A stretch of DNA of 64,000 nt from contig NZ_JALLGK010000008.1 of NCBI RefSeq assembly GCF_023072595.1, positions 124,001 through 188,000 on the forward strand, in the 5' to 3' direction. A program made the position numbers and the translations under genes. This DNA is from Streptomyces sp. XM4193 (lineage in GTDB: Bacteria > Actinomycetota > Actinomycetes > Streptomycetales > Streptomycetaceae). This document shows positions 1 through 8,663 of the stretch, in pieces (the stretch's first letter is position 1; each line of letters starts with the position of its first letter). The notes beneath the pieces were generated by a model that was not told the origin of the DNA, ran no database searches, and saw nothing but the letters and a program-made list of their open reading frames with translations.

Positions 1-473
1 CCCGGTCGCGAGGCGCCTTCCAGCCGGTCGCCCATCGGTCCGGCGCCGACCCGCACCTGTGGTTCGCCGCCCGGGTAGACCTCCTCGGCGGCCGGTGCCA
101 CCACCAGGTCCGCACCGGCGTCCGCGGCGACGGCGAGGTCGGCGTCCAGGGTGCGCGGGTAGCGGTCCAGGTCCTCGCCGGCCCCGAACTGGAGCGGGTT
201 GACGAAGACGGTGACCACGACACGCCCCCGGGCGCCGACGTGTTCGCGGGCGGCTCGGATCAGCGCGGCGTGGCCCTCGTGCAGCGCGCCCATCGTCATC
301 ACCGCGGCGAGGCGGCCGGCGGGCCGGGGCTGCTCGCGGAGCTCGGCGAACCCCTTCAGCAGCACCGCCCCGCCGACGGCTCCGTGGCTCGAAGCCCCGG
401 CGGGCACGGCGGCGGACGCGGCGGACGCGGGTTCGGTCTCGGCGGCGGGCGCTCCGGCGGCGGGATCGGTCAT
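1..473 (-). CDS. panC: Pantothenate synthetase, N-terminal part (runs off left edge)
   Basis: Joins pantoate and beta-alanine with ATP to make pantothenate, the coenzyme A precursor, in the cytoplasm. Reading leftward from the ATG at 473, the first ~157 residues are present. An Ala/Pro/Glu-rich tail of ~35 residues precedes the family's conserved MTMGALHEGH block (about residues 59-68) and VNPLQF (91-96), both part of the ATP/pantoate site. The gene is cut by the window edge, so the KMSKS-like C-terminal half is not seen. Its ATG overlaps the TGA of the upstream DUF2520 gene by 4 bp (ATGA), which implies translational coupling. The low-complexity N-terminal tail is longer than in the E. coli enzyme, so a start further in is possible. 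Confidence 0.93.
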   Translation of the reverse strand, partial: MTDPAAGAPAAETEPASAASAAVPAGASSHGAVGGAVLLKGFAELREQPRPAGRLAAVMTMGALHEGHAALIRAAREHVGARGRVVVTVFVNPLQFGAGEDLDRYPRTLDADLAVAADAGADLVVAPAAEEVYPGGEPQVRVGAGPMGDRLEGASRP

Positions 474-1378
474 CGTGCGGACTCCTCGTCTGCCAGGACA
501 CCCAGCAGGTCTTCGGCCAGCTCCGGCTTCAACAGCCCCTGTGCCAGGGCCCGGTCGGCGGTCGTACGGGCCATCGCGAGGTAACCGGCGACCATGCCGG
601 GCGCGTGCTGCCGCAGTTCGGCGACGTGCGCCGCGACCGTACCGGCGTCGCCGCGGGCGACCGGGCCGGTGAGCGCGGCGTCGCCGGAACGCAGCGAGTT
701 GTCCAGCGCGGCACCGAGCAGCGGGGCCAGCATCAGGTCGGGCGACTGGACCCCGGCGGCGCGCAGCAACTCCTTGGCCTGGGCGACCAGGGTGACCAGA
801 TAGTTCGCGCCGAGTGACAGTGCCGCGTGGTAGAGCGGGCGCACCTCCTCTGGCACCCACTCCGGCTCGCCGCCCATCTCGATCACCAGCGCCTGCGCGG
901 CCAGCCGCAGCTCCTCCGGAGCGGTGACGCCGAACGCGCAGCCGCCCAACCGCTGCACATCGACGGAGGTGCCGGTGAACGTCATCACCGGATGCAGCGC
1001 CAACGGCAGCCCGCCGGCCCGCAGTACGGGATCGAGGACGGCGACGCCGTACCGTCCGGAGGTGTGCGCGACCAGCTGCCCGGGACGCACCGCGCCGGTC
1101 TCCGCGAGGCCGCGGACCAGGTCGGGGAGCGCGTCGTCGGGCACGGTCAGCAGTACGAGCTCGGCGCGGGCGAGCACCTCGGCGGGCTCCACCAGCGGTA
1201 CGCCCGGCAGGAGTTCGGCGGCGCGGGCGCGGGACGCCTCGGAGACTCCGGAGGCGGCGACCGGACGGTGCCCGGCACGGGCGAGCGCCGCGGCCAGCGC
1301 CGCACCCACCCGGCCGGCGCCGACGACTCCGACGCGGAGCCTGGCGGGGCGGTCCTGCGGATGTGCTTCTTCGTTCAC
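470..1378 (-). CDS. Rossmann-fold and DUF2520 domain protein
   Basis: 302 aa. The N-terminus has a dinucleotide-binding glycine loop (VGVVGAGRVG, glycines about 20-25), followed by a Rossmann half and a helical DUF2520 half, the fold of ketopantoate/6-phosphogluconate-type dehydrogenases. Proteins of this architecture are commonly encoded beside panC in actinobacteria, and here the stop codon overlaps the panC start. This suggests a role tied to pantothenate synthesis, for instance an NADP-linked reductase of ketopantoate or a related oxoacid. That is inference; the substrate is not shown by the sequence. The ATG at 1378 is followed by a short hydrophilic leader (MNEEAHPQDR). Confidence 0.85.
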   Translation of the reverse strand: MNEEAHPQDRPARLRVGVVGAGRVGAALAAALARAGHRPVAASGVSEASRARAAELLPGVPLVEPAEVLARAELVLLTVPDDALPDLVRGLAETGAVRPGQLVAHTSGRYGVAVLDPVLRAGGLPLALHPVMTFTGTSVDVQRLGGCAFGVTAPEELRLAAQALVIEMGGEPEWVPEEVRPLYHAALSLGANYLVTLVAQAKELLRAAGVQSPDLMLAPLLGAALDNSLRSGDAALTGPVARGDAGTVAAHVAELRQHAPGMVAGYLAMARTTADRALAQGLLKPELAEDLLGVLADEESAR

Positions 1379-1700
1379 GATGCGCTGCGCCTTCCGTTCC
1401 AGTCCGCGCTGATGTGTCGGTACCGGACGTTCGCAGCCATGCTACGTCGTGGGAGTCGGACCCGTTTCCGGGGTCGCGGCCCGCTCCCGGCACAGCCCGC
1501 ACCCGCCGTCCGCACCGCTTCCCGAGCCTGTTCCGCAGCCGCCTCCGGAGCTGCCTCCCGCACCGGCGCTCCGCCGCAGGAACCGGCCCGCCGCCCCCGC
1601 ACGCACCGAAGCCCGCGCGCCCCTGCACGCTCCGGAGCCCGGCACGTCCCGGAGGGGACCGGCCCGCTTCACCCGCCTCGGGCACGGGCGCGCGCACCGC
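1379..1700. other. Intergenic, no gene seen
   Basis: About 320 bp between the DUF2520 gene and the stop of the response regulator gene; both are transcribed leftward. Open frames here are shadows with no recognisable protein content. It presumably carries the promoter of the DUF2520-panC unit and the 3' end of the regulator transcript. No strong hairpin was noticed. Confidence 0.5.
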
Positions 1701-2384
1701 TCAGCCGGCGCCGCCGGCGCGCACCAGGCCGCTCTCGTACGCCAGCACCACGGCCTGCACCCGGTCGCGCACCTCCAGCTTGGTGAGGATCCGGCCGACG
1801 TGCGTCTTGACGGTCGCCTCCGAGAGCACCAGCTTCGCGGCGATCTCGCCGTTCGACAGGCCCTGGGAGATCAGCACCAGCACCTCGCGCTCCCGCTCGG
1901 TCAGCCGCTGGATCTCCTTGGACGTGGGCTCGGGGCCGGAGGACGGAAGCATCGGCGAGAACTGGTCGATCAGCCGCTTCGTCGTCGAGGGCGCCACCAC
2001 CGCGTCGCCGCTGTGCACCGAGCGGATCGCGGCGAGCAGTTCGCCGGGCGGCACGTCCTTGAGCAGGAAGCCGCTGGCTCCGGCCTTGAGCGCGGCAAAG
2101 GCGTACTCGTCGAGGTCGAAGGTGGTCAGGATCAGGACCTTGGGATCGCCGGGGCCGCCCTGGCCCTCCTCGCAGATGCGGCGGGTGGCCTCGACCCCGT
2201 CGACGTTCGGCATCCGGATGTCCATCAGCACGACGTCGACGGTGGTGGTGCGCAGCCGCTCCAGCGCCTCGGCCCCGTCTGCCGCCTCCGCCACCACGTC
2301 CATGTCCGGCTGGGCGGCGAGCACCATGCGGAAGCCGGTGCGCAGCAGCACCTGATCGTCGACGAGCATGATGCGGACGGTCAT
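1701..2384 (-). CDS. NarL/FixJ-family response regulator
   Basis: 227 aa from the ATG at 2384 (MTVRIMLVDD). The receiver domain has the acidic pair D9-D10, the phospho-acceptor D55 in VVLMDIRMP and the conserved lysine in FLLKDVPPGE. The C-terminal LuxR-type helix-turn-helix contains LTEREREVL and ATVKTHVGRIL. The histidine kinase gene lies 155 bp upstream on the same strand, so the two form a cognate pair. The same reading frame is open upstream for several hundred bases, but that part has no regulator-like content, so the internal ATG is the start. The signal and regulon are unknown. Confidence 0.93.
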   Translation of the reverse strand: MTVRIMLVDDQVLLRTGFRMVLAAQPDMDVVAEAADGAEALERLRTTTVDVVLMDIRMPNVDGVEATRRICEEGQGGPGDPKVLILTTFDLDEYAFAALKAGASGFLLKDVPPGELLAAIRSVHSGDAVVAPSTTKRLIDQFSPMLPSSGPEPTSKEIQRLTEREREVLVLISQGLSNGEIAAKLVLSEATVKTHVGRILTKLEVRDRVQAVVLAYESGLVRAGGAG

Positions 2385-2539
2385 GTGGCGTTCTCCCGGG
2401 TCTGCGTTGGGCCGGCCGCCGTCGGCGGTGACCGTCTCTGTCGGTTCGTCAACGTGCACCGCGCGTGCTGCGGTTCCGGCCCGCACCGGTTCCGGTCGCG
2501 GATTCCCCCGTACCGGTGCCGAAGTCGCGCGGGAGCGGG

Positions 2540-3748
2540 TCAGGCGGCACCCCGGAACGGCAGCTCGGCACAGACCCGGAAGCCGCCGCCCGCACGCGGG
2601 CCCGCCTCGAGTCTGCCGCCGACCATGCCGATCCTCTCGCGCATGCCGATCAGGCCGTGCCCCATCCCGTCGGCCCCGCCGCCCTCGTACAGCTCCTCCG
2701 GCGAACCGCGGCCGTCGTCCTCGGCGAGCAGCGTCAGCGCGCCCTCGCCGTAGGTCAGCTTCACGGTCGCGCCGACGTGCGGCCCGCCGTGCTTGCGGGT
2801 GTTGGTGAGCGCCTCCTGGACGATCCGGTACGCGGTCAGCTCGACCCCGCTGGGCAGCGGCCTCGGCGTGCCCTCGACGGTGAAGTCGACCATCATCCCC
2901 GTGCCGCGCACCTGCTCCACCAGATCGCTGAGCTGCTCGACGCTCGGCTGCGGCACGTACTCGCTCGCCGGCGCGTCCTCGCTGCGCAGCACCCCGAGCA
3001 GTCTGCGCATCTCGGTGAGCGCCTGGCGGCCGGTGGTGGAGATGGTCTCCAGCGCCTGCCGGGACTGGTCCGGCGCGGTGTCCAGCACGTACGCGGCGCC
3101 GTCGGCCTGGACGACCATGACCGAGACGTTGTGCGCCACCACATCGTGCAGCTCGCGGGCGATACGGGCGCGCTCGGCGGCTATGGTCGCCTGCGACTGG
3201 GCGGCCCGCTCGCGCTCCAACCGGGCCGCGCGCTCCTCCAGTTCCGCGTAGTAGGCGCGGCGGGTGCGCAACGAGTCGCCGAGCAGCCAGGCGAAGCCGA
3301 AGCACACGGTGTAGAACGCGGCCTCCGCGAAGGTGCTGAGCAGGCTGCTCCCGTCCGAGGGCCAGCGGATCACCGCCAGCAGCGGAGCGAGCAGCGCGCA
3401 GACCAGTGCGTACCGCGAGGCCCATCTGACGGTGCGCGCGGCGACCGTGTAGACGATCACCAGCAGGGCGAAGTCGGCGGGCAGCACGAAGGCGTCGGTG
3501 GCGAGTTGGGCGAGCCCGGCGACCGTCGCCAGCAGCAGCATCCGCTCCGGGTGGCGACGGCGCAGCGCCACCACCAGCGCGAGCGCGCAGGCGATCACGG
3601 CGGCGGCGGCCCGCTGCCAGGTGGCGGGGCCGATGACGCCGGCCGGCGGGTTGGCGACCCAGGGCACGCAGATCACGAGGATGGCCAGAGCCCACGAGCC
3701 GTCCACCCATGTGGGGTGCCTGCGCAGCAACTCATAGACCCGGTTCAC
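2540..3748 (-). CDS. Sensor histidine kinase, HisKA_3 type, membrane bound
   Basis: 402 aa from a GTG at 3748 (reading VNRVYELLRRH). About five hydrophobic segments fill roughly residues 20-155, then a short coiled coil, then the HisKA_3 dimerisation box ARIARELHDVVAHN with H201 as predicted phosphorylation site. The HATPase_c domain has an N-box (IVQEALTNTRKHG) and glycine boxes DDGRGSPEE and GHGLIGMRERI. No separate extracytoplasmic sensor domain is visible, so the signal may be read within the membrane. Partner of the adjacent NarL-type regulator. The start is chosen because residues before the GTG look like shadow sequence; no strong ribosome-binding site decides it. Confidence 0.9.
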   Translation of the reverse strand: MNRVYELLRRHPTWVDGSWALAILVICVPWVANPPAGVIGPATWQRAAAAVIACALALVVALRRRHPERMLLLATVAGLAQLATDAFVLPADFALLVIVYTVAARTVRWASRYALVCALLAPLLAVIRWPSDGSSLLSTFAEAAFYTVCFGFAWLLGDSLRTRRAYYAELEERAARLERERAAQSQATIAAERARIARELHDVVAHNVSVMVVQADGAAYVLDTAPDQSRQALETISTTGRQALTEMRRLLGVLRSEDAPASEYVPQPSVEQLSDLVEQVRGTGMMVDFTVEGTPRPLPSGVELTAYRIVQEALTNTRKHGGPHVGATVKLTYGEGALTLLAEDDGRGSPEELYEGGGADGMGHGLIGMRERIGMVGGRLEAGPRAGGGFRVCAELPFRGAA

Positions 3749-4056
3749 GTCACCCAGCGTAGGCGTCCGTTCCGGGCCCCCGGGTCCGTCGAGGGGTCGA
3801 TCCGTGGTGACTCCGCCTACTCCCCAGGGTGGATGCGGCACAAGACCGTGAACGGACAACCCGGCGACGCGTTCGCAGTCCGTCCCCGCGCCCCCGGTCC
3901 CGAGCCGTCCGCCGGCGCCGCCCGGGGGGTCGGTTGCGGGAGTGCCCCACGCCGTACGGCACCCAGCGGGCGGCGGGCGGCGGGCGGCGGGCTCCGGGCG
4001 GCGCCGGTCCGGGAGAGGGGGCCGAGGGGCCGAGCGGGAGGGCCTAGGGTCAGCCC
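3749..4056. other. Divergent promoter region, no gene seen
   Basis: About 308 bp between the leftward two-component operon and the rightward methyltransferase gene. It must hold both promoters. It is GC-rich with short GGCGG runs near 3965-4000. No operator palindrome stood out. Confidence 0.5.
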
Positions 4057-5133
4057 GTGACCGACGACAACAGCGCACCCCGCCTCCTCGGCTGGCGCGA
4101 GGCCACCGAGCGGGCGCTGTACGGACCGGACGGCTTCTTCGTGCGGGAGGCGCCCTCGTCCCACTTCCGCACCTCCGTGCACGCCTCGCCGCGGTACGCG
4201 CAGGCGGTCGCGGAGCTGCTGCGCCGGGTCGACGCGGCGCTCGGCGAACCGCCGGAGCTGGCCGTGGTCGACGTCGGAGCCGGTCGCGGCGAGCTGCTGA
4301 CCGGCGTGTTGGCGGCGGTGCCGGAGGCGCTGGGCCGCCGGCTGCGCCCCCACGCGGTGGAGCGCGCTCCCCGACCGCCGGGGCTCGACCCCCGTATCGC
4401 CTGGTCCGCGCACCCGCCGAGCGGGTCGACCGGGCTGCTGTTCGCCAACGAGTGGCTGGACAACGTGCCGTGCGAGGTCGTCGAGACCGACGGGGAGGGC
4501 GTGTGGCGCCGGGTGCACGTCGATCCCGCCGACGGACGCGAGGAGTTGGGCGCACCGGTCGCCGGCGACGACGCCCGGTGGCTGAGGCGCTGGTGGCCGA
4601 CCGGGGAAGCGCCCGAGCCCGGGCTGCGCGCCGAGATCGGCCGTCCCCGCGACGAGGCGTGGCGCACCGCCGTCGCCAGTCTGGCGGCAGGTCTCGCGGT
4701 GGCCGTCGACTACGGGCACACCCGGGCGGACCGTCCGCTCTTCGGCACGCTCACCGGCTACCGGGACGGTCGCGAGGTGCGCCCGGTACCCGACGGAAGC
4801 TGCGATCTGACCGCTCATGTCGCCATGGACTCCTGCGCCTGCGCACCGGACGCCGCGGACGACGCCGCGGAGGGGACGTACGCCACGACCGGTGGCGGCG
4901 GGCGGTTGCTGCGGCAGCGGGAGGCGCTGCGGGCGCTCGGACTCGCGGGCCGACGACCGCCGATGGATCTGGCGCGCACCGACCCGGCCGGCTATCTGCG
5001 GGCGCTGAGCGCCTCCGGCGAAGCGGCCGAACTGCTCGACCCGGCGGGCCTGGGCGGACATCTGTGGCTCGCCCACCCCGTCGGCATCGACAACCCCCTG
5101 AGCCTCCCCGCCACCGAAGCGTCGGCGCGCTGA
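4057..5133 (+). CDS. SAM-dependent methyltransferase, MidA-like (COG1565)
   Basis: 358 aa from a GTG at 4057. The glycine-rich SAM loop is VVDVGAGRGELLTGVL (about residues 70-85). A second family block, LLFANEWLDNVPCEVVE (about 128-144), resembles the NELLDALP motif of MidA/NDUFAF7 proteins. The mitochondrial relative methylates an arginine of the complex I NDUFS2 (NuoD) subunit. It is notable, though only suggestive, that a nuoD paralogue lies 2.3 kb downstream. The C-terminus is rich in Ala/Asp and less conserved. Single-gene unit, convergent with the PH-domain operon. Confidence 0.82.
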   Translation: MTDDNSAPRLLGWREATERALYGPDGFFVREAPSSHFRTSVHASPRYAQAVAELLRRVDAALGEPPELAVVDVGAGRGELLTGVLAAVPEALGRRLRPHAVERAPRPPGLDPRIAWSAHPPSGSTGLLFANEWLDNVPCEVVETDGEGVWRRVHVDPADGREELGAPVAGDDARWLRRWWPTGEAPEPGLRAEIGRPRDEAWRTAVASLAAGLAVAVDYGHTRADRPLFGTLTGYRDGREVRPVPDGSCDLTAHVAMDSCACAPDAADDAAEGTYATTGGGGRLLRQREALRALGLAGRRPPMDLARTDPAGYLRALSASGEAAELLDPAGLGGHLWLAHPVGIDNPLSLPATEASAR

Positions 5134-5190
5134 CGTGCTGATGCACGGATGTGGTGACGTGCCGAGCCCGGTGCCACGGCCCGGGCGGGT

Positions 5191-6645
5191 TCAGGTCAGC
5201 CAGCGCTCCGGGCCGGCGGTGCGGCGGCCGGTGCGGGAGCGCTCCGCCTGCGCGGAGACCAGGGCGTGCGCCTCCGTGACGTCCCGCAGCCCGGCCTTCG
5301 TCGAACCGTTCGCCCCGTGGTCGGCGTACACGTCGGCCAGACGCAGCCGACGGGCCCACGGCCCCTGCCGCAGGCGTACGCTCTGCACCTTCGCGTGCGG
5401 CACCAGGGTCCACTCGCGGCGCAGCAGGCCGCGCCGGGTGACCAGCACCGCGCCCGTCACCCCGAGCCCGTAGCCGCGCCACCACAGCGGAACGGCCCAG
5501 CGTGCCCGACCGGGCACCGGCTGCACCCCGGCCACCGCCTCCGAGAGCCGTACGCCGGGCAGCACTCTGGCCAGCACCTCCTCGGCCACGGCCCGGTCGG
5601 CGACCGGCAGCAGGACCGACTTGCCGCCGTCCGAACCGGCCACGCTCAACTCCATCCGCAGCCAGTCGCGCGACCGCCACAGCCTGGGTTGCAGCACCCG
5701 TACGGCCTGGACCCGGCCCGGTGGCACGGTGGCGTGCTCCCGGTCCAGCAGCCCGTGGTCGATCCGCAGCCCGTCCGGGGACTCGGCGACCTTCCAGTCG
5801 TACTCGGTGAGATAGCGGCCCAGGGTCGAGACCCAGGCGCCGCCGAGCATCGGCACCCCGGTCGCGATCGCGGCACCCGGGCTGCCGGTGAACCACCACA
5901 TGCCCCACGGCACCAGCAGCGTCGCGGCGACGAAGCTCCAGCCGGTGCCGACGAGCAGCAGCGCCACCGTCAGCATCCGGGTCGGCACCCGCACCAGCAG
6001 CCGCTCCGGCGCCTCGCCGGCACGCGGCGCGACCTCGGGAGCGATACCGGCGGCACGGGCGAGCAGTTCGGCACGGAGCGCGACGGCGTCGGCCTCGCCG
6101 AGGAACGCCAGCTCGTCCTTGGCCTCGGTGCCGACGACGTCGAGCTTGAGCTTGGCGACGCCGGCGACCCTCGCCAGGAGCGGTCTGGTCACGTCGACCG
6201 CCTGGATGCGGTCCAGCCTGATGTGCGCAACCCGCCGGAAGAACAGTCCGCTGCGGATGCGCAGTTCGGTGTCGGTGACCTGGTAGCTCGTCACCCACCA
6301 GGACAGGAAGCCGTACGCGGCGGCGAACGGCAGCAGCACCACCATCGCCAGCAGCACCCAGCCCAGGGTGAGTTGGGTGATCCACTCCCGGGCGCGGTTG
6401 AGGTCCTGCACGGCGAAGACGGCGAGCGCCGCGATCGGCGCCCAGGTCCGCCGCCACGGCGTGATGGGGTGCAGCCGGGTGCCCTCGGGACGGCGCGGCA
6501 GCCATCGCGACCGCCCCGGCCCCCGCCGGTCCTCGCCGAACCGGTCGGCGGCGCCGGGACGTTCGGCGGCGCCGGGACGTTCGCCGGGGTCGCGCTGCTC
6601 GCGTTCGCCGCGCTGCTCGTGCTCGCCGCTCATCGGGACCGTCAC
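5191..6645 (-). CDS. PH domain-containing membrane protein (bPH_2/YdbT type)
   Basis: 484 aa from a GTG at 6645, or an ATG 12 bases later (MSGEHEQ). An Arg/Glu/Gly-rich tail of ~60 residues is followed by repeated modules of a hydrophobic hairpin plus a bacterial PH (DUF304) domain. Signature stretches include TDTELRIRSGLFFRR with HIRLDRIQAVDV, and later VTRRGLLRREWTLVPHAKVQSVRL. The paired gene just upstream ends 4 bp before this start, so the two are co-transcribed. This pair arrangement is common in Gram-positives (YdbS/YdbT). A role in membrane homeostasis is inferred; no catalytic site is visible. Confidence 0.88.
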   Translation of the reverse strand: MTVPMSGEHEQRGEREQRDPGERPGAAERPGAADRFGEDRRGPGRSRWLPRRPEGTRLHPITPWRRTWAPIAALAVFAVQDLNRAREWITQLTLGWVLLAMVVLLPFAAAYGFLSWWVTSYQVTDTELRIRSGLFFRRVAHIRLDRIQAVDVTRPLLARVAGVAKLKLDVVGTEAKDELAFLGEADAVALRAELLARAAGIAPEVAPRAGEAPERLLVRVPTRMLTVALLLVGTGWSFVAATLLVPWGMWWFTGSPGAAIATGVPMLGGAWVSTLGRYLTEYDWKVAESPDGLRIDHGLLDREHATVPPGRVQAVRVLQPRLWRSRDWLRMELSVAGSDGGKSVLLPVADRAVAEEVLARVLPGVRLSEAVAGVQPVPGRARWAVPLWWRGYGLGVTGAVLVTRRGLLRREWTLVPHAKVQSVRLRQGPWARRLRLADVYADHGANGSTKAGLRDVTEAHALVSAQAERSRTGRRTAGPERWLT

Positions 6646-6649
6646 CGCG

Positions 6650-7312
6650 TCACAGCCCGGCCGAACGGGCTTCGCCGAGCTCGGTCAACCGGTCCCGCAG
6701 CCGTTCCGCCTCCGCGGGCACGAGCCCGGGGATCTGCGCGTCGGTCGCGGCGGCGGCAGTGTGCAACTGGAGCCTCGCCAGCCCGTATCTGCGCTCCAGC
6801 GGACCGGAGGTGACCTCGACCAACTGCATCCGGCCGTACGGGACCACGGTCAGCTCGCGCCACATCACCCCGCGGCTGATCAGCAGATCGTCGGCACGCT
6901 CCGCGTACCGCCAGGAGCGCCAGTTGCGGGCGAGCGCGAACCAGCCGAAGGCCGCCGGAACCAGCGGCAGCAGCACCAGCAGCGCCCAGTACGGCCCGGC
7001 GAGCCAGCCCAGCAGCACGGCCGCCGGCACGAGGAGAGGCGGCAGGACCATCAGCAGCACCGCGCGTCTCATCCGCAGCAGCGCCCGCTCCACTCCCCGC
7101 CACGCGTAGCCGCTCCCGTCCGGGGAGCCGTCCGCACCGTGCACCTCCGCACCGGTGGGAGCCGGTTCGGCGGCGGCAGGCGCCGGATCGTGCTCGGCGA
7201 CGTCGGCAGGCACCGGATCGTGCTCCGCGGCGGCGGGCACCGGATCGTGTTCGGGCCCTCGCTCCGTCCGCGGCGACGACGGGCCGACATCTGCGCTGTG
7301 TCCGGGCTCCAT
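6650..7312 (-). CDS. Small PH domain-containing membrane protein (YdbS type)
   Basis: 220 aa from the ATG at 7312. The first ~65 residues are an acidic low-complexity tail with about four imperfect copies of EHDPVPA, encoded by DNA repeats centred at about 7183-7252 (core CCGGATCGTG). A two-helix hydrophobic hairpin follows (about 85-125), then one bPH_2 domain including ADDLLISRGVMWRELTVVP and GRMQLVEVTSGPLERR. It is translated just ahead of the larger PH protein with a 4-bp gap, so the two probably act together at the membrane. The repeat tail is likely to vary in copy number between strains. Confidence 0.87.
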   Translation of the reverse strand: MEPGHSADVGPSSPRTERGPEHDPVPAAAEHDPVPADVAEHDPAPAAAEPAPTGAEVHGADGSPDGSGYAWRGVERALLRMRRAVLLMVLPPLLVPAAVLLGWLAGPYWALLVLLPLVPAAFGWFALARNWRSWRYAERADDLLISRGVMWRELTVVPYGRMQLVEVTSGPLERRYGLARLQLHTAAAATDAQIPGLVPAEAERLRDRLTELGEARSAGL

Positions 7313-7424
7313 GGCCCAAGAGTAGGCGCAGCTCCCGACCGCGCGTGCCCACCGGGCGAACGGGTGAGAGCCGACGGCGCCGGGCTCCGGCGAGCGCCCG
7401 GGGGCGAGCTGACAGACTGGCCCC

Positions 7425-8567
7425 ATGACGGAGACGACTGTCGGCATCGGAGGCGCGGCCGAGAGCACGGACATGGTGCTCAACATCGGACCGCAGCACC
7501 CCTCCACACACGGTGTGCTGCGGCTGCGGCTCGTGGTGGACGGCGAACGCATCAGCTCCGCCGAACCGGTCGTCGGCTATATGCACCGCGGCGCCGAGAA
7601 GCTGTTCGAGGCGCGCGACTACCGGCAGATCATCGTGCTCGCCAACCGGCACGACTGGCTCTCCGCCTTCTCCAACGAACTCGGGGTCGTCCTCGCCGTC
7701 GAGCGGATGCTCGGCATGGAGGTGCCCGAGCGCGCGGTGTGGACGCGCACGCTCCTCGCCGAGCTCAACCGGGTCCTCAACCATCTGATGTTCCTCGGCT
7801 CCTATCCGCTGGAGCTGGGCGGCATCACGCCGATGTTCTACGCGTTCCGCGAGCGCGAGGACCTCCAGCACGTGATGGAGGAGCTCTCCGGCGGCCGGAT
7901 GCACTACATGTTCAACCGCGTCGGCGGGCTGAAGGAGGACCTTCCGGCGGGCTGGACACAGCGCGCCAGATCGACGGTGGCCGCGCTGCGCTCCCGCATG
8001 GACGTCTTCGACGACCTGGTGCTCGGCAACGAGATCTTCCGCGCCCGCACCGAGGACGTCGGCGTGCTCTCCCCCGAGACCGTGCACGCGTACGGGGTCA
8101 GCGGCCCCATCGCGCGCGCCTCCGGGGTCGACTTCGACCTGCGCCGGGACGAGCCGTACCTGGCCTACGGCGAGCTGGCCGACACCCTGAAGGTCCACAC
8201 CCGTACGGCCGGCGACTGCTGCGCCCGCTTCGAGGTGCTGCTCGCCCAGACCCACAACGCGCTCGACCTCGCCGACGCCTGCCTGGACAGGCTCGCGGAG
8301 CTGCCCCCCGGGCCCATCAACCAGCGGCTGCCCAAGGTGCTGAAGGCGCCCGAGGGCGAGACGTACGCCTGGACGGAGAACCCGCTCGGGCTCAACGGCT
8401 ACTACCTGGTGTCCAAGGGCGAGAAGACCCCGTACCGCCTGAAGCTGCGTTCGGCCTCGTACAACAACATCCAGGCGCTGACCGGACTGCTGCCGGGGAC
8501 GCTGGTGGCCGACATGGTGGCGATTCTGGGGTCGTTCTTCTTCGTGGTCGGCGACATCGACAAGTAG
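7425..8567 (+). CDS. nuoD2: NADH-quinone oxidoreductase subunit D, stand-alone paralogue
   Basis: 380 aa from the ATG at 7425. It is clearly NuoD (49-kDa subunit family): MVLNIGPQHPSTHGVLR, VVGYMHRGAEKLFE, NRVLNHLMFLGSY and the C-terminal LVADMVAILGSFFFVVGDID are all in place, so the quinone-site HxxTHG histidine motif is intact. Slightly shorter than the usual main-operon NuoD at its N-terminus. No other nuo gene lies within the window, so this is an isolated extra copy rather than part of a 14-gene operon. It could substitute in complex I or serve another membrane hydrogenase-like complex. Confidence 0.93.
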   Translation: MTETTVGIGGAAESTDMVLNIGPQHPSTHGVLRLRLVVDGERISSAEPVVGYMHRGAEKLFEARDYRQIIVLANRHDWLSAFSNELGVVLAVERMLGMEVPERAVWTRTLLAELNRVLNHLMFLGSYPLELGGITPMFYAFREREDLQHVMEELSGGRMHYMFNRVGGLKEDLPAGWTQRARSTVAALRSRMDVFDDLVLGNEIFRARTEDVGVLSPETVHAYGVSGPIARASGVDFDLRRDEPYLAYGELADTLKVHTRTAGDCCARFEVLLAQTHNALDLADACLDRLAELPPGPINQRLPKVLKAPEGETYAWTENPLGLNGYYLVSKGEKTPYRLKLRSASYNNIQALTGLLPGTLVADMVAILGSFFFVVGDIDK

Positions 8568-8663
8568 CGGGCGCCGACCGGGAGTTGTGGCTCGGCGGGT
8601 GCCGCGGGAACGCCGCCCACGCCCGCACGGTCTGGCTGTCTCGCCGTCTTCCCGTCTCGCTGT

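Noticed and set aside
2385..3710. A continuous frame through the response regulator and antisense to the kinase, suggesting a fusion
   Set aside because: The upstream part reads as Arg/Ala-rich shadow of the histidine kinase in another frame; the regulator has a normal ATG and complete receiver domain.
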